Shown piece by piece: positions 17,872 to 27,227 of a stretch of DNA of 44,141 bases. Location of the stretch: contig JAJDYG010000014.1 of assembly GCA_022822855.1 (NCBI GenBank), forward strand, positions 1 through 44,141, given 5' to 3'. The DNA comes from Dehalococcoidia bacterium. GTDB taxonomy: Bacteria; Chloroflexota; Dehalococcoidia; Bin125. The translations under genes were made by a program, and so were the position numbers. Position 1 is the first letter of the stretch. Every line of letters starts with the position of its first letter. The notes below the pieces were generated by a model. It was not told where the DNA came from. It saw nothing but the letters and a program-made list of their open reading frames with translations, and made no database searches.

Positions 17872-17939
17872 TGGTCACTCAGCCTTCCGTGACATCGTAC
17901 CGTTTACGCTGAATGCGATTGAAGCAAGCGGAGACATCA

Positions 17940-18107
17940 ATGCGCTTTCTGATCGGGCTGTTACTGGGACTGTCACTCGGCGCGGTGCTGACGATTCTCG
18001 CCACGGGCAACGCGGGACGCGCGCTTCAGGAGCAGCTTCGCGAGCAGGCTCAGCGGGAGCGGGCCGCAGGTTCGAGTGAGACAGAACACGGCGGCGGATC
18101 GGGTTGA
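17940..18107 (+). CDS. Small YtxH-like membrane-anchored peptide
   Basis: A 55-aa peptide with an N-terminal hydrophobic helix (MRFLIGLLLGLSLGAVLTIL) followed by a charged helix (RALQEQLREQAQRERAAG). The arrangement resembles YtxH-like small proteins with a glycine-rich TM start. The start at 17940 has GGAG 7 nt upstream; a longer in-frame ATG at 17913 would prepend nine residues and is less likely because the hydrophobic helix would no longer be terminal. A TACGCT box at 17905-17910 could be its -10. Its stop codon lies inside a terminator hairpin. Function unknown. Confidence 0.65.
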   Translation: MRFLIGLLLGLSLGAVLTILATGNAGRALQEQLREQAQRERAAGSSETEHGGGSG

Positions 18108-18118
18108 TCCGCCGCCGT
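18088..18118. terminator. Bidirectional terminator hairpin
   Basis: Perfect 13-bp stem ACGGCGGCGGATC/GATCCGCCGCCGT with a 5-nt loop GGGTT. The loop and right arm contain the stop codon of the small YtxH-like gene. Located between convergent genes (YtxH-like and hppA). T-runs are poor (CTCTGG on the plus strand, TGTTCTGT on the minus strand), but the stem is very strong. Confidence 0.7.
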
Positions 18119-18137
18119 CTCTGGATGAGCGAACTGC

Positions 18138-20240
<2,103 letters not shown>

Positions 20241-20311
20241 GCAGGTCCCCTCACGAACAGGTCAAACCGTGCGGTTCCGGTAGCGGCGGATCAGACGTTC
20301 CGCCAGACGGC

Positions 20312-20340
20312 AGGCTACCGCCCACGTCACAGCGCGGCAA
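20312..20340 (-). promoter_or_regulatory. Promoter of hppA
   Basis: On the minus strand TTGCCG (20340-20335) and TAGCCT (20317-20312) are 17 bp apart. The predicted start near 20305 leaves an untranslated leader of about 65 nt, consistent with the Shine-Dalgarno site found before hppA. Confidence 0.55.
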
Positions 20341-20344
20341 TTGC

Positions 20345-20910
20345 GTGATTTACAGGTCAAGTCTGCGAGCCATGAGGCTGCGCGGTCGGCAATGGCGAAA
20401 GTTTTTTCTCGGGCCGAAAAACAAGGCGAACTGCGCGGATCTCCAGTGTTTTGCTGAGGATCGTGGATTTTCAGCTTTTTTCAGGTTTCTTCAGGTTGCT
20501 TCGGGCTTCTTCAGCATCCGTGTCGTGTCCGCGCGTTCGGATCTGTTCGATCCTGTTCGGTTGCCTACGGACTGTCTCCGCACCGGCCAAGTCCAGCAAG
20601 GAAGCGGCGGAGTCGGTCGAGTGGACAGCCTCTCGGCGAAATTTTTCGCGGCGCAGCGGATCTGGCTGAAACCCAGTGTTTTGCAGGGGATCGTGCGTTT
20701 CGGGTGGTCAATTTTGGCAAATTTAGTGATGGTTTCTGCGGTTGGATGACAAGATTGGCTGCGAAATGAAAGGGCTGGGAACAGTCTGGGGCAGTGTGGG
20801 TTTCCAGATCGGATGTGCTCTGCGGTAGCCAAGGTGGACTGATTCCTGCTTGCGTAACGTCGTACAAACGTATCGAGAAGACGATCGGGAGTCAAGGGTG
20901 AGGTTGCAGG
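20345..20910. other. T-rich non-coding region with phased 10-bp repeats
   Basis: No convincing gene: open frames on both strands lack a protein-like composition. The stretch is lower in GC than its flanks and has long T runs (20401-20410, 20470-20500). TTCAG or TTCGG recurs exactly every 10 bp at 20470, 20480, 20490, 20500 and 20510; GTTCG recurs every 10 bp at 20535, 20545 and 20555. A 23-nt segment starting CCAGTGTTTTGC is found twice, at 20443-20465 and 20673-20695, with only two mismatches. It may be a regulatory or structured-RNA region; I cannot assign a function. Confidence 0.6.
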
Positions 20911-20942
20911 GTGAGCCGGGAAGGCAGACGTAGTAGCGGACC

Positions 20943-20989
20943 CCCCTCTGCCTTCGGCATCTCTCCCCGCTGCGCGGTGGGAGAGAGGA
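20943..20989. repeat. Dispersed palindromic repeat, family A, copy 2
   Basis: CCCCTCTGCCTTCGGCATCT followed by a CCCCGC..GCGGTGGGAGA palindrome. Same element as at 1891-1937 and, inverted, 40862-40910. Intergenic, downstream of the first FmdB gene (which is transcribed toward it). Confidence 0.75.
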
Positions 20990-21021
20990 ACTGGAGGGAT
21001 GCGCGCAGGTCTCCCTTGGCG

Positions 21022-21366
21022 TCAGAGGTCCTTGACCGGCGCAGGCAGATCGCCGTCTCGGGCGGCGTCGATCATCTGCTTGGCTTCGGCGGGCATCTCC
21101 ACGCCCATCTGGTCGAATCGTTCTTCGGCCCAGCGCCCGATCTGCCGTGGATCTCGATAGGCGTCGGGGCTTGCGCCGGGTCCGGGCGTCCCGTACTGAT
21201 CGAGCACTTGCGATTCGGTCTTGGGTGTGGCGAAGCGGGAGATCACGCGTTGCATGAGGCCATCGTCGCAGGTCTCACAGTCGGGGACCTTCGTGTTGTC
21301 CAGCGAGCGGTGGAACTGCTCCTGCTGGTGTCCGCACTTCTGGCAGCGGTATTCGTAGATCGGCAT
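21022..21366 (-). CDS. FmdB-family zinc-ribbon protein (114 aa)
   Basis: Small protein with an N-terminal FmdB/CxxC zinc ribbon: MPIYEYRCQKCG, cysteines 8, 11, 30 and 33, then a polar acidic C-terminal tail (about residues 50-114) with PDAYRDPRQIGRWAEERF. FmdB ribbons are proposed DNA- or protein-binding modules of uncertain function, first linked to amidase/formamidase regulation. The start MPIYEY is the family start; an ATG five codons earlier is rejected. It directly follows another FmdB gene by 33 bp, giving a tandem pair. Confidence 0.85.
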   Translation of the reverse strand: MPIYEYRCQKCGHQQEQFHRSLDNTKVPDCETCDDGLMQRVISRFATPKTESQVLDQYGTPGPGASPDAYRDPRQIGRWAEERFDQMGVEMPAEAKQMIDAARDGDLPAPVKDL

Positions 21367-21399
21367 TGCAGGTCTCCTCAAACCACTCTCAGACCACTC

Positions 21400-21672
21400 T
21401 CAGACCAGGTCGGCCGGCAGTTCAGGCGCGGTTCCGGCCGACTCGCGCCACGCCGCGACGGATTCCGGGTCATCGGCGTCAACATCGTCGAGCGTGTCGA
21501 AGCCGGGGAATGACAGTTCGGTTTTCGAGCGAAACCTCGAGAACCGGGTCTGCAGGCTCTCGCCCCGGCATTGCGGGCATCCGGGCAGTGGGTCGTCTTC
21601 CGCGCGAACTCGCCGCTGAAAGACCTCAACGGTGCGGGCGCAGTCGGGGCAGTAGTACTCGTAGATCGGCAT
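21400..21672 (-). CDS. FmdB-family zinc-ribbon protein (90 aa)
   Basis: Paralogue of the adjacent gene, with MPIYEYYCPDC at the N-terminus and cysteines 8, 11, 32 and 35 forming the zinc ribbon. The C-terminal half (TELSFPGFDTLDDVDADDPESVAAW) is acidic and unrelated to its neighbour's tail. Role unknown; likely metal binding. It is transcribed after yraN with a 33-bp gap and before the longer FmdB gene. A direct repeat, ACCACTCTCAG twice, lies between the two FmdB genes. Confidence 0.83.
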   Translation of the reverse strand: MPIYEYYCPDCARTVEVFQRRVRAEDDPLPGCPQCRGESLQTRFSRFRSKTELSFPGFDTLDDVDADDPESVAAWRESAGTAPELPADLV

Positions 21673-21705
21673 CGTGGCTCATCCGGATCCGGTCTGAACT
21701 CCAGC

Positions 21706-22101
21706 TTAGTCGTCAACCGGCCCGTCTTCGACGGCATCTTCAATGTGGGCCACGACTGAGAGTCGTCCGTCGCGGCCAGGGGCGACCACCATCACGTCGA
21801 CGCGGATGTCGATCTCCACCTCCTGCTCGGCCAGCAGTCCGTGGGCCAGACGCCGCAACTGGCGCTGCTTGCGAGGACCGACCGACTGGGCCGCCTCGAC
21901 GGCGTAGCGCCGATCGCTGCGGCTGCGGACCTCGACAATCACGTGAGTGCCTTCGGAGTCCAGGGCGACGATGTCCGCCTCGCCCCAGCGCCGGCGATAG
22001 TTGCGCTCGATGATTCGGTAGCCGCGGGCCTCCAGGTAGGCCACAGCCAGGTCTTCGCCAGCGTTGCCGAGCGCTCGCCGCCGATCAGGACGCTGCGGCA
22101 T
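21706..22101 (-). CDS. yraN: YraN/UPF0102 family nuclease-like protein
   Basis: UPF0102 proteins have a PD-(D/E)xK nuclease fold and occur next to rnhB in many genomes; no firm function is known. The 131-aa sequence has GEDLAVAYLEARGYRIIERNYR, then GEADIVA and VIVEVRSR. The active-site lysine of the usual EVK motif is Arg here. The start is MPQRPDRRRALGNAGED at 22101, which overlaps the end of rnhB by 17 bp (coupled translation); a longer reading to 22227 lies inside rnhB and is rejected. Confidence 0.88.
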   Translation of the reverse strand: MPQRPDRRRALGNAGEDLAVAYLEARGYRIIERNYRRRWGEADIVALDSEGTHVIVEVRSRSDRRYAVEAAQSVGPRKQRQLRRLAHGLLAEQEVEIDIRVDVMVVAPGRDGRLSVVAHIEDAVEDGPVDD

Positions 22102-22741
22102 CGATCGCGAGGTGCGGTTGGATTGCTGCGGCGACCGGAGCGAAGGACTGTCGATGCTCGGGACAGGGACCGAGCTCCGACAGCGCCCGGAGGTGTTCGG
22201 CCGTGCCGTAGCCCTTGTGCCGGGCAAACCCGTATCCGGGGAAGCGCGCGTCGAGCTCGACCATCCAGGCGTCTCTCGCGGTCTTGGCGATGATCGACGC
22301 CGCGGCGATGGAGGCGACCTTCGCGTCTCCTTTGACCACCATTTCGGTCGGGATCAGGAGGCGGAGATCGTCGCGGCCATCGGCCAGGACCACGTCCGGC
22401 GGGGCGTCCAACTGCTCGATCGCCCGGCGGCAGGCCAAGCGCAGAGCGGACGTCATCCCGAGCCGGTCGAGTTCCGCCGCCTGAACCCAGCCGATCGCCC
22501 ACTGGATCGCCTCATCGCGGATCTTCGGCGCGAGGCGTTCGCGCTGCAGCGGGGTGAGGAGCTTGCTGTCGCGCAGCTGCGAGAGCCAGGCGGGCCGGCG
22601 ATCCAGCGGCAGCGATACGGCAGCGGTGACGATCGGCCCGGCCAAGGGTCCGCGGCCGACTTCGTCGACACCGACGATCGTCTGCGCGCCGTGACGCCGA
22701 TGCTGAAGTTCCAGACGTCTGGTTGGTCGTCGCGTGGGCAC
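22085..22741 (-). CDS. rnhB: Ribonuclease HII
   Basis: Degrades the RNA strand of RNA/DNA hybrids and nicks at single ribonucleotides. The 218-aa protein has the catalytic motif GVDEVGRGPLAGP (with GRG and a DE pair), LADG, and VVKGDAKVASIAAASIIAK, which are the usual RNase HII signatures. Start is GTG. No Shine-Dalgarno is seen; TAGCCT lies 6 nt before the GTG, suggesting a leaderless mRNA. Overlaps yraN, and diverges from ftsH across a 269-bp gap. Confidence 0.94.
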   Translation of the reverse strand: MPTRRPTRRLELQHRRHGAQTIVGVDEVGRGPLAGPIVTAAVSLPLDRRPAWLSQLRDSKLLTPLQRERLAPKIRDEAIQWAIGWVQAAELDRLGMTSALRLACRRAIEQLDAPPDVVLADGRDDLRLLIPTEMVVKGDAKVASIAAASIIAKTARDAWMVELDARFPGYGFARHKGYGTAEHLRALSELGPCPEHRQSFAPVAAAIQPHLAIDAAAS

Positions 22742-23010
22742 GTGAAGAGGCTAGGGCGTTGTCTTATGTCGCGCGAGTGTCCCGCTCGAATCGAGCGGCG
22801 ACGGTGCTGCGGTTGTCCTATCCGACCACTTGCCGAACCCGGCCAACAGGGACCACCGTCCGGCACTGGCTGGCACTTGTCGCCGCAGGCGAATTTCACG
22901 CAACGCATACGTGCTCCGACCCGGCGTTGCGATATGCTCGAAACAGACAGAAGTTGTATCCGGCGCGGCTGCCGGCAGGCAGTTCGCGTTGCTATTGAGG
23001 GACGGCGACG
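22742..23010. other. rnhB/ftsH divergent intergenic region
   Basis: No gene is seen. On the plus strand TATGCT at 22933-22938 could be the ftsH -10 box, giving a leader of about 65 nt, but no matching -35 box is obvious. The minus-strand rnhB -10 box lies at 22748-22753. No tRNA-like fold is recognisable. Confidence 0.4.
22748..22753 (-). promoter_or_regulatory. -10-like box for leaderless rnhB
   Basis: TAGCCT on the minus strand is followed by 6 nt and the rnhB GTG. This repeats the spacing seen at ruvC, polA and hisH. The -35 region is not recognisable. Confidence 0.42.
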
Positions 23011-25017
23011 ATGGGCGGCTCACGGTTCAAACGCAGCTTCCTCGTCTATTTGCTGATCTTCGTGGTGTTGATCATCGTCGTCTTCTCGGTCTTTCCCCGA
23101 GGCGGCGGCTCGAACGAGATTCCGCTGGCCGGCGGCACGGAATCGCTGCTTGAGCGAATCGAGAACGACGCGGGCCTGATTGAGACGATCCAGGTCGGCT
23201 CGAGCAAGGTGACGCTCGATTACCGCGACGGCGCGGAATCATACGAAACCAACGTGCCCGAGACGGGCTTCGACTTCTTCGAGTTCCTGTCGCGCGAGGG
23301 CGTTGACGTCGGCTCGCAGGGCTTCCCCGACATCGAGGTCGGAGGCGGCGGCGGATTCGGCTCGACCATCGGCGGTCTGTTCATCAACCTGCTGCCCTTC
23401 CTGTTGATCATCGGCCTGATTTTCTTCTTCCTGCGCCAGGCCCAGGGCCAGGGCTCGCAGGCGATGTCGTTCGGTAAGAGCAAAGCCCGGCTGGTTACGG
23501 CCAATCGACCTTCGGTCACCTTCAACGACGTCGCCGGCTGCGACGAGGCGAAGGAAGAGCTGCAGGAGGTTGTTGAATTCCTCAAGTTCCCCGAGCGCTT
23601 CGCATCGCTTGGCGCGCGAATCCCGCGCGGCGTCCTGTTGGTCGGCCCGCCCGGCACCGGCAAGACGCTGATAGCCCGAGCGGTCGCCGGCGAGGCCGGC
23701 GTGCCGTTCTTCTCGATTTCGGGCTCGGAGTTCGTCGAGATGTTCGTCGGCGTCGGCGCCAGCCGCGTCCGCGACCTGTTCGAGCAGGCCAAGCGCAACG
23801 CGCCCTGCATCGTCTTCGTCGACGAGATCGACGCGGTCGGCCGCCAGCGCGGCGCCGGCGTCGGCGGCTCGCACGACGAGCGTGAGCAGACCCTGAATCA
23901 GATCCTGGTCGAGATGGACGGCTTCGACACGAACACCAACGTGATCGTCGTCGCGGCGACCAACCGGCCCGACATCCTCGACCCGGCGCTGCTGCGTCCG
24001 GGCCGCTTCGACCGGCGAGTGGTGCTCGACGCGCCCGACGTGCGCGGCCGAGTGGCGATCCTCGATGTCCACGTGCGCGGCAAGCCGCTGGCCGATGAGG
24101 TCGACCTACAGACGATCGCCAAGGAGACCCCGGGGTTCTCGGGCGCGGAACTGGCCAACCTGCTCAACGAGGCTGCGATCCTCGCCGCTCGGCGGCAGAA
24201 GAAGCACATCACCCAGGCCGAGGTTGAAGAGGCGGTTGACCGAGTGATGGCCGGTCCCGAGCGCAAGTCGCGGCTGCTGGTCGGCCGTGAGAAGGAAGTC
24301 GTCGCGTTCCACGAGGGCGGACACGCGCTGGTCGCCTCGCACATTCCCGGCCACGACCCGGTCCACAAGGTGACGATTGTGCCGCGCGGCATGGCCGGCG
24401 GTTACACCAGGTACCTGCCCGAGTCGGAGCATCGGCTGGCCGGCAAGACCTATTACGAGGGGTTCATGGCCTCGGCGCTCGGCGGACACGCCGCCGAAGA
24501 GATCGTCTTCGGCGAAATGACGACCGGCGCGCATGACGACCTGAGCAAGGTGACCCAGGTCGCTCGGGCGATGATCACTCAGTGGGGCATGTCCGAGCGG
24601 CTTGGCGCGCGCACCTTCGGCAAGAAGGAGTCGATGGTCTTCCTCGGTCGCGATATCTCGGAGCAGCGCGACTACTCGGAGACCGTGGCCGAGCAGATTG
24701 ACGAAGAACTGCGCGAGATCATCGACCGGGCCCGCGATCGCGCCCGCACGATCATCCGGCGCAACCGCGAGCAGCTTGACCTGCTGGCGACTCGGTTGAT
24801 GGAGGTCGAAACGCTCGAGGGCGACGATCTCCGCGCCATTCTCGCCTGGCAGCCGGGAGATGCGATCCCGCAGCCCACGCCGCCTCCACCTCCGCCGGAA
24901 CCGACCCCGCCGCCGAGCGCGTCGGGCGGCGAATCGTCGGAGGAGCGGGAACCACTGATGCCGCCCAAGCCGGGCCTCGCCTGGGGCGGCAACCAGAACA
25001 GCAGCTCGCTCGACTAG
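23011..25017 (+). CDS. ftsH: ATP-dependent zinc metalloprotease FtsH
   Basis: Membrane-bound AAA+ protease that degrades misfolded membrane proteins and some regulators. The 668-aa protein has two N-terminal TM helices (residues about 10-28 and 120-140) around a short extracytoplasmic domain, Walker A GPPGTGKT near residue 212, Walker [11 protein letters not shown], the arginine-finger region, and the zinc site HEGGH at 434-438 with the third ligand near TTGAHDDLS. The C-terminus ends in a proline-rich stretch. A Shine-Dalgarno-like GAGGGA lies about 10 nt upstream. It lies upstream of the L21-L27-L31 ribosomal genes but has its own transcription unit. Confidence 0.97.
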   Translation: MGGSRFKRSFLVYLLIFVVLIIVVFSVFPRGGGSNEIPLAGGTESLLERIENDAGLIETIQVGSSKVTLDYRDGAESYETNVPETGFDFFEFLSREGVDVGSQGFPDIEVGGGGGFGSTIGGLFINLLPFLLIIGLIFFFLRQAQGQGSQAMSFGKSKARLVTANRPSVTFNDVAGCDEAKEELQEVVEFLKFPERFASLGARIPRGVLLVGPPGTGKTLIARAVAGEAGVPFFSISGSEFVEMFVGVGASRVRDLFEQAKRNAPCIVFVDEIDAVGRQRGAGVGGSHDEREQTLNQILVEMDGFDTNTNVIVVAATNRPDILDPALLRPGRFDRRVVLDAPDVRGRVAILDVHVRGKPLADEVDLQTIAKETPGFSGAELANLLNEAAILAARRQKKHITQAEVEEAVDRVMAGPERKSRLLVGREKEVVAFHEGGHALVASHIPGHDPVHKVTIVPRGMAGGYTRYLPESEHRLAGKTYYEGFMASALGGHAAEEIVFGEMTTGAHDDLSKVTQVARAMITQWGMSERLGARTFGKKESMVFLGRDISEQRDYSETVAEQIDEELREIIDRARDRARTIIRRNREQLDLLATRLMEVETLEGDDLRAILAWQPGDAIPQPTPPPPPPEPTPPPSASGGESSEEREPLMPPKPGLAWGGNQNSSSLD

Positions 25018-25072
25018 CGCCTCGACCGACCGGGACATGCCCGAGATGTAGAGTCTTTTGTTGGCTGGTCGC

Positions 25073-25100
25073 TTGACGCCTGACATGTGCTGGCTAGGCT
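25073..25100 (+). promoter_or_regulatory. Promoter of the rplU-rpmA-rpmE operon
   Basis: TTGACG (25073-25078) and TAGGCT (25095-25100) with a 16-bp spacer. The predicted start near 25107 gives a leader of about 45 nt before rplU. The separation from ftsH shows the ribosomal genes form their own operon. Confidence 0.65.
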
Positions 25101-25152
25101 GGGTACTTCAGGACCAACGAACCGATCGACTTGAGATCGATGCGAGACGAAT

Positions 25153-25629
25153 ATGAGCACTGACCCTTCGGACGTGTACGCCGTGATTCGCAGCGGCGGA
25201 AAGCAGTACCGGGTGTCGCCCGGCCAGCGGATCAAGCTGGAACGTCTTGACGGCGAAGCGGGCGACGCGATTACCTTCAGCGACGTGCTGCTGGTCAACG
25301 GAGGCGGCACGGTCGCCGTGGGTACGCCGACCGTTGAAGCGGCCAGCGTCAGCGGGGAAATCCTCGAGCAGGGCCGCGGCCGCAAGATCAACGTCTTCAA
25401 GTACAAGAACAAGACTCGCTACCGGCGCCTGCGCGGCCATCGCCAGCTCCACACCTCGGTGCTTGTCAACGAGGTCGCCCTGGGCGGCCAGACCTGGAGC
25501 GCAGAGGTCGACGAGCAACCGGCCGCCGAAGAGCCGCCGGAAGATCCGGTTGAGGATCCGGCGGTCGACGAGCCGGCAGAGGCGCTCGAGAGCGCGGAAG
25601 AGACCAATAGCGAAGAGTCCGAGGAATAG
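25153..25629 (+). CDS. rplU: 50S ribosomal protein bL21 with acidic C-terminal tail
   Basis: Large-subunit ribosomal protein. The core matches bL21: [24 protein letters not shown] near the start and [23 protein letters not shown]. The usual protein is about 100-105 aa; here 158 aa, because a tail from about residue 118 ([16 protein letters not shown]...) is almost entirely Glu, Asp, Pro and Ala. The tail is in-frame, with native composition, and ends at a normal stop. It is the first gene of the L21-L27-L31 operon; the next gene, rpmA, follows 9 bp later. Confidence 0.96.
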   Translation: MSTDPSDVYAVIRSGGKQYRVSPGQRIKLERLDGEAGDAITFSDVLLVNGGGTVAVGTPTVEAASVSGEILEQGRGRKINVFKYKNKTRYRRLRGHRQLHTSVLVNEVALGGQTWSAEVDEQPAAEEPPEDPVEDPAVDEPAEALESAEETNSEESEE

Positions 25630-25638
25630 GGGAGCGCG

Positions 25639-25917
25639 ATGGCTCACAAGAAAGGCGTTGGCTCGTCGCGCAACGGCCGCGACAGCAACTCGAAGCGACT
25701 GGGCGTCAAGTTGTTCGATGGCGAGGTCGTTCGCACCGGCGGGATCATCGTGCGCCAGCGCGGCACCCGGATCCACGCCGGGGACAATGTCGGCGTGGGC
25801 AGAGACCACACGCTGTTCGCCCTGACCGACGGCACGATCAAGTTCTCACCGTACGCCCGCAACCGGCGCAAGAAGGTCTCGGTGATCCCGGCCGAGCTGG
25901 AAGAAGTGGGCCCATGA
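25639..25917 (+). CDS. rpmA: 50S ribosomal protein bL27
   Basis: Located near the peptidyl-transferase centre; its N-terminal tail reaches into it. The 92-aa sequence begins [20 protein letters not shown], with no cleaved leader of the Firmicutes type, and continues with [22 protein letters not shown] and GIKFSP-like terminal segment. Length is typical. The stop overlaps the ATG of rpmE by four bases (ATGA), so translation is coupled. Confidence 0.97.
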   Translation: MAHKKGVGSSRNGRDSNSKRLGVKLFDGEVVRTGGIIVRQRGTRIHAGDNVGVGRDHTLFALTDGTIKFSPYARNRRKKVSVIPAELEEVGP

Positions 25918-26126
25918 AGGCTGAAATCCATCCCGAGTACGTCGACGCGACGATCACCTGCGGCTGCGGCCACTCCTGGCAGACCCGTGCGACCAAGCCG
26001 GACATCCGCATCGAGATCTGCTCGACCTGCCACCCGTTCTTCACCGGGGAGCAGCGCATCGTCGACACCGCCGGCCGGGTCGAGCGCTTCCGCCGCCGCT
26101 ATGGGATTGTGGACGAAGAGAACTAG
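25914..26126 (+). CDS. rpmE: 50S ribosomal protein bL31, zinc-binding (C+) form
   Basis: Large-subunit ribosomal protein linking the subunits. The 70-aa chain starts [19 protein letters not shown] and has four cysteines, C16, C18, C36 and C39, the CxC...CxxC pattern of the zinc-binding form; C36 and C39 lie in [10 protein letters not shown]. Overlap with rpmA suggests co-translation. It ends the operon, with the convergent hicB gene ending 24 bp further. Confidence 0.96.
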   Translation: MKAEIHPEYVDATITCGCGHSWQTRATKPDIRIEICSTCHPFFTGEQRIVDTAGRVERFRRRYGIVDEEN

Positions 26127-26150
26127 ACCCTTGACCTTCCTGCTTCTCGG

Positions 26151-26621
26151 CTAGGGAGCGGTGAACTCGGGCGATTCTTCGGCGACGGCCATCCTGCCTG
26201 CCTGCACCGAATCCCGCGCGGTCACGTCGATCCGCAGGCCAATCGCGCCCAACGCCGCGTCCATCTGCTCCAACCGGGACGAGTGCTGCACGTTGAGCAC
26301 GCGGTCGACCTGGGGCAGGTGCCAACCCAACCTGCGGGCCAACTCGGCCTTGCCGACGCCGCGGTCGCGCATGCCCTGATAGAGCATAAGCTTGACCGTG
26401 GTCAGGGTCGGCAGGTTCGCGTAGACCTCCCCGGTCGACGGACCCGGAATGTCCAGCCGGCTGTGCATCCGCGCCGCGATCGCCTCCTCGAGGGCGTCAA
26501 CCGCACGGGCGATCGCCTCATCGCGATCCTCCCCGAACGTGGTCAGTTCGGGAAAGTCGGGCGAGGTCACGAGCAGCGTGTCGCCGTCTGCTTCCAGGAC
26601 AATTGGATAGGAGAGCATCAT
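26151..26621 (-). CDS. hicB: HicB-type antitoxin with DNA-binding domain
   Basis: The antitoxin of a type II toxin-antitoxin pair; it blocks HicA and represses the operon. The 156-aa protein has an N-terminal HicB partial RNase H-like fold (SYPIVLEADGDTLLVTSPDFPELTTFGE..EAIARAVDALEEAI) and a C-terminal helix-turn-helix (about residues 86-115, with MRDRGVGKAELARRLG and LPQVDRVLN). The start ATG overlaps the hicA stop by 4 nt (ATGA). Order hicA then hicB on the minus strand is the standard one. Confidence 0.9.
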   Translation of the reverse strand: MMLSYPIVLEADGDTLLVTSPDFPELTTFGEDRDEAIARAVDALEEAIAARMHSRLDIPGPSTGEVYANLPTLTTVKLMLYQGMRDRGVGKAELARRLGWHLPQVDRVLNVQHSSRLEQMDAALGAIGLRIDVTARDSVQAGRMAVAEESPEFTAP

Positions 26622-26806
26622 TTCAGATCCAGATCCTTCTTGATCTTCGCCACCAGTCCCGGGCCCAGTTCCTTGCGTGCGCCGTGCATGGGCAACTGAC
26701 TGGTGCGTCGACCGCGCCGGACGGTCATGTGGCCGCTACCGCCCTTGTGGGTGTCGAATGTGCAGCCCCGTTTCTTGAGCCAGCGGCGAAGCTCCGAGGC
26801 GTTCAC
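26618..26806 (-). CDS. hicA: HicA-type mRNA interferase toxin
   Basis: Small toxin that cleaves mRNA when unbound by HicB. The 62-aa protein starts MNASELRRWLKKRG, the usual family start, and has the catalytic histidine H26 in KGGSGHMTVRRG with the basic surface around it. Start is GTG; no Shine-Dalgarno lies upstream, and the -10 box ends 6 nt before the GTG, so the mRNA is predicted to be leaderless. An inverted-repeat operator overlaps the -35/-10 region. It sits just downstream of hisI. Confidence 0.9.
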   Translation of the reverse strand: MNASELRRWLKKRGCTFDTHKGGSGHMTVRRGRRTSQLPMHGARKELGPGLVAKIKKDLDLK

Positions 26807-26812
26807 GACCCA

Positions 26813-26841
26813 ACCTTAGTCAACACAAACGTTGATGTCAA
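26813..26841 (-). promoter_or_regulatory. Promoter of hicAB
   Basis: On the minus strand TTGACA (26841-26836) and TAAGGT (26818-26813) are separated by 17 bp, near the sigma-70 consensus. Predicted transcription start is at the hicA GTG, which gives a leaderless transcript. It overlaps the operator at 26821-26852. Confidence 0.65.
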
Positions 26842-26852
26842 CATATCTGTTG
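26821..26852. promoter_or_regulatory. Candidate HicB operator: two CAAC-N6-GTTG palindromes
   Basis: CAAC-N6-GTTG occurs at 26821-26834 and 26839-26852, 18 bp apart; the second is CAACA-TATC-TGTTG. Between them GTTGA-TG-TCAAC (26831-26842) forms a third overlapping palindrome. They overlap the hicAB promoter and are well placed for autoregulation by the HicB helix-turn-helix. Confidence 0.6.
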
Positions 26853-26876
26853 CCTTCAAGACAGATTCGCCGGCGT

Positions 26877-27227
26877 TCAGTCCTCGGCGAGATCGCGGTA
26901 GAAGCAGGAGCGATTGCCCGTGTGACAGGTGGGGCCGTGGGGAACGGCGCGGACCAAGAGCGCGTCGACATCGCAGTCCTTGCGGATCCCGACCAGTTCG
27001 AGCACGTTGCCGCTGGTCTCGCCTTTGGTCCAATACTCCTGCCGGCTGCGGCTCCAGAAGGTGACCAACCGCTTCTCCAGCGTCATCTGCAGGGAGCGTT
27101 CGTTCATGTAGCCCAGCATCAGGATCTCGTTGTTCGCCTCGTCCTGGACGATGGCCGGAATCAGCCCGTGGTCGTCGTACTTGAGCTCGGGCAGGGCGAG
27201 TTCGGTGGGGTCAGAGGACGTCGTCAT
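26877..27227 (-). CDS. hisI: Phosphoribosyl-AMP cyclohydrolase
   Basis: Third step of histidine biosynthesis, opening the adenine ring of phosphoribosyl-AMP. The 116-aa protein is the cyclohydrolase domain alone, with no fused HisE pyrophosphohydrolase. It has the [15 protein letters not shown] motif, [18 protein letters not shown], the DCDVDALL metal site and [10 protein letters not shown] near the end. The start at 27227 is preferred to one 19 codons earlier, because it overlaps the end of hisF by 17 bp and matches known HisI starts. Last gene of hisHAFI; followed by hicAB 24 bp from the operator with no clear terminator. Confidence 0.95.
   Translation of the reverse strand: MTTSSDPTELALPELKYDDHGLIPAIVQDEANNEILMLGYMNERSLQMTLEKRLVTFWSRSRQEYWTKGETSGNVLELVGIRKDCDVDALLVRAVPHGPTCHTGNRSCFYRDLAED

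Noticed and set aside
20345..20749. 134-aa open frame in the hppA upstream region
   Set aside because: The composition follows the T-rich repeats; no domain, poor start context, overlapped by a different frame on the opposite strand.
20491..20895. 134-aa minus-strand open frame in the same region
   Set aside because: Contains the duplicated segment and phased repeats rather than protein-like conservation.
26127..26150. Terminator between rpmE and hicB
   Set aside because: Only 24 bp and no inverted repeat with a T-run is visible.
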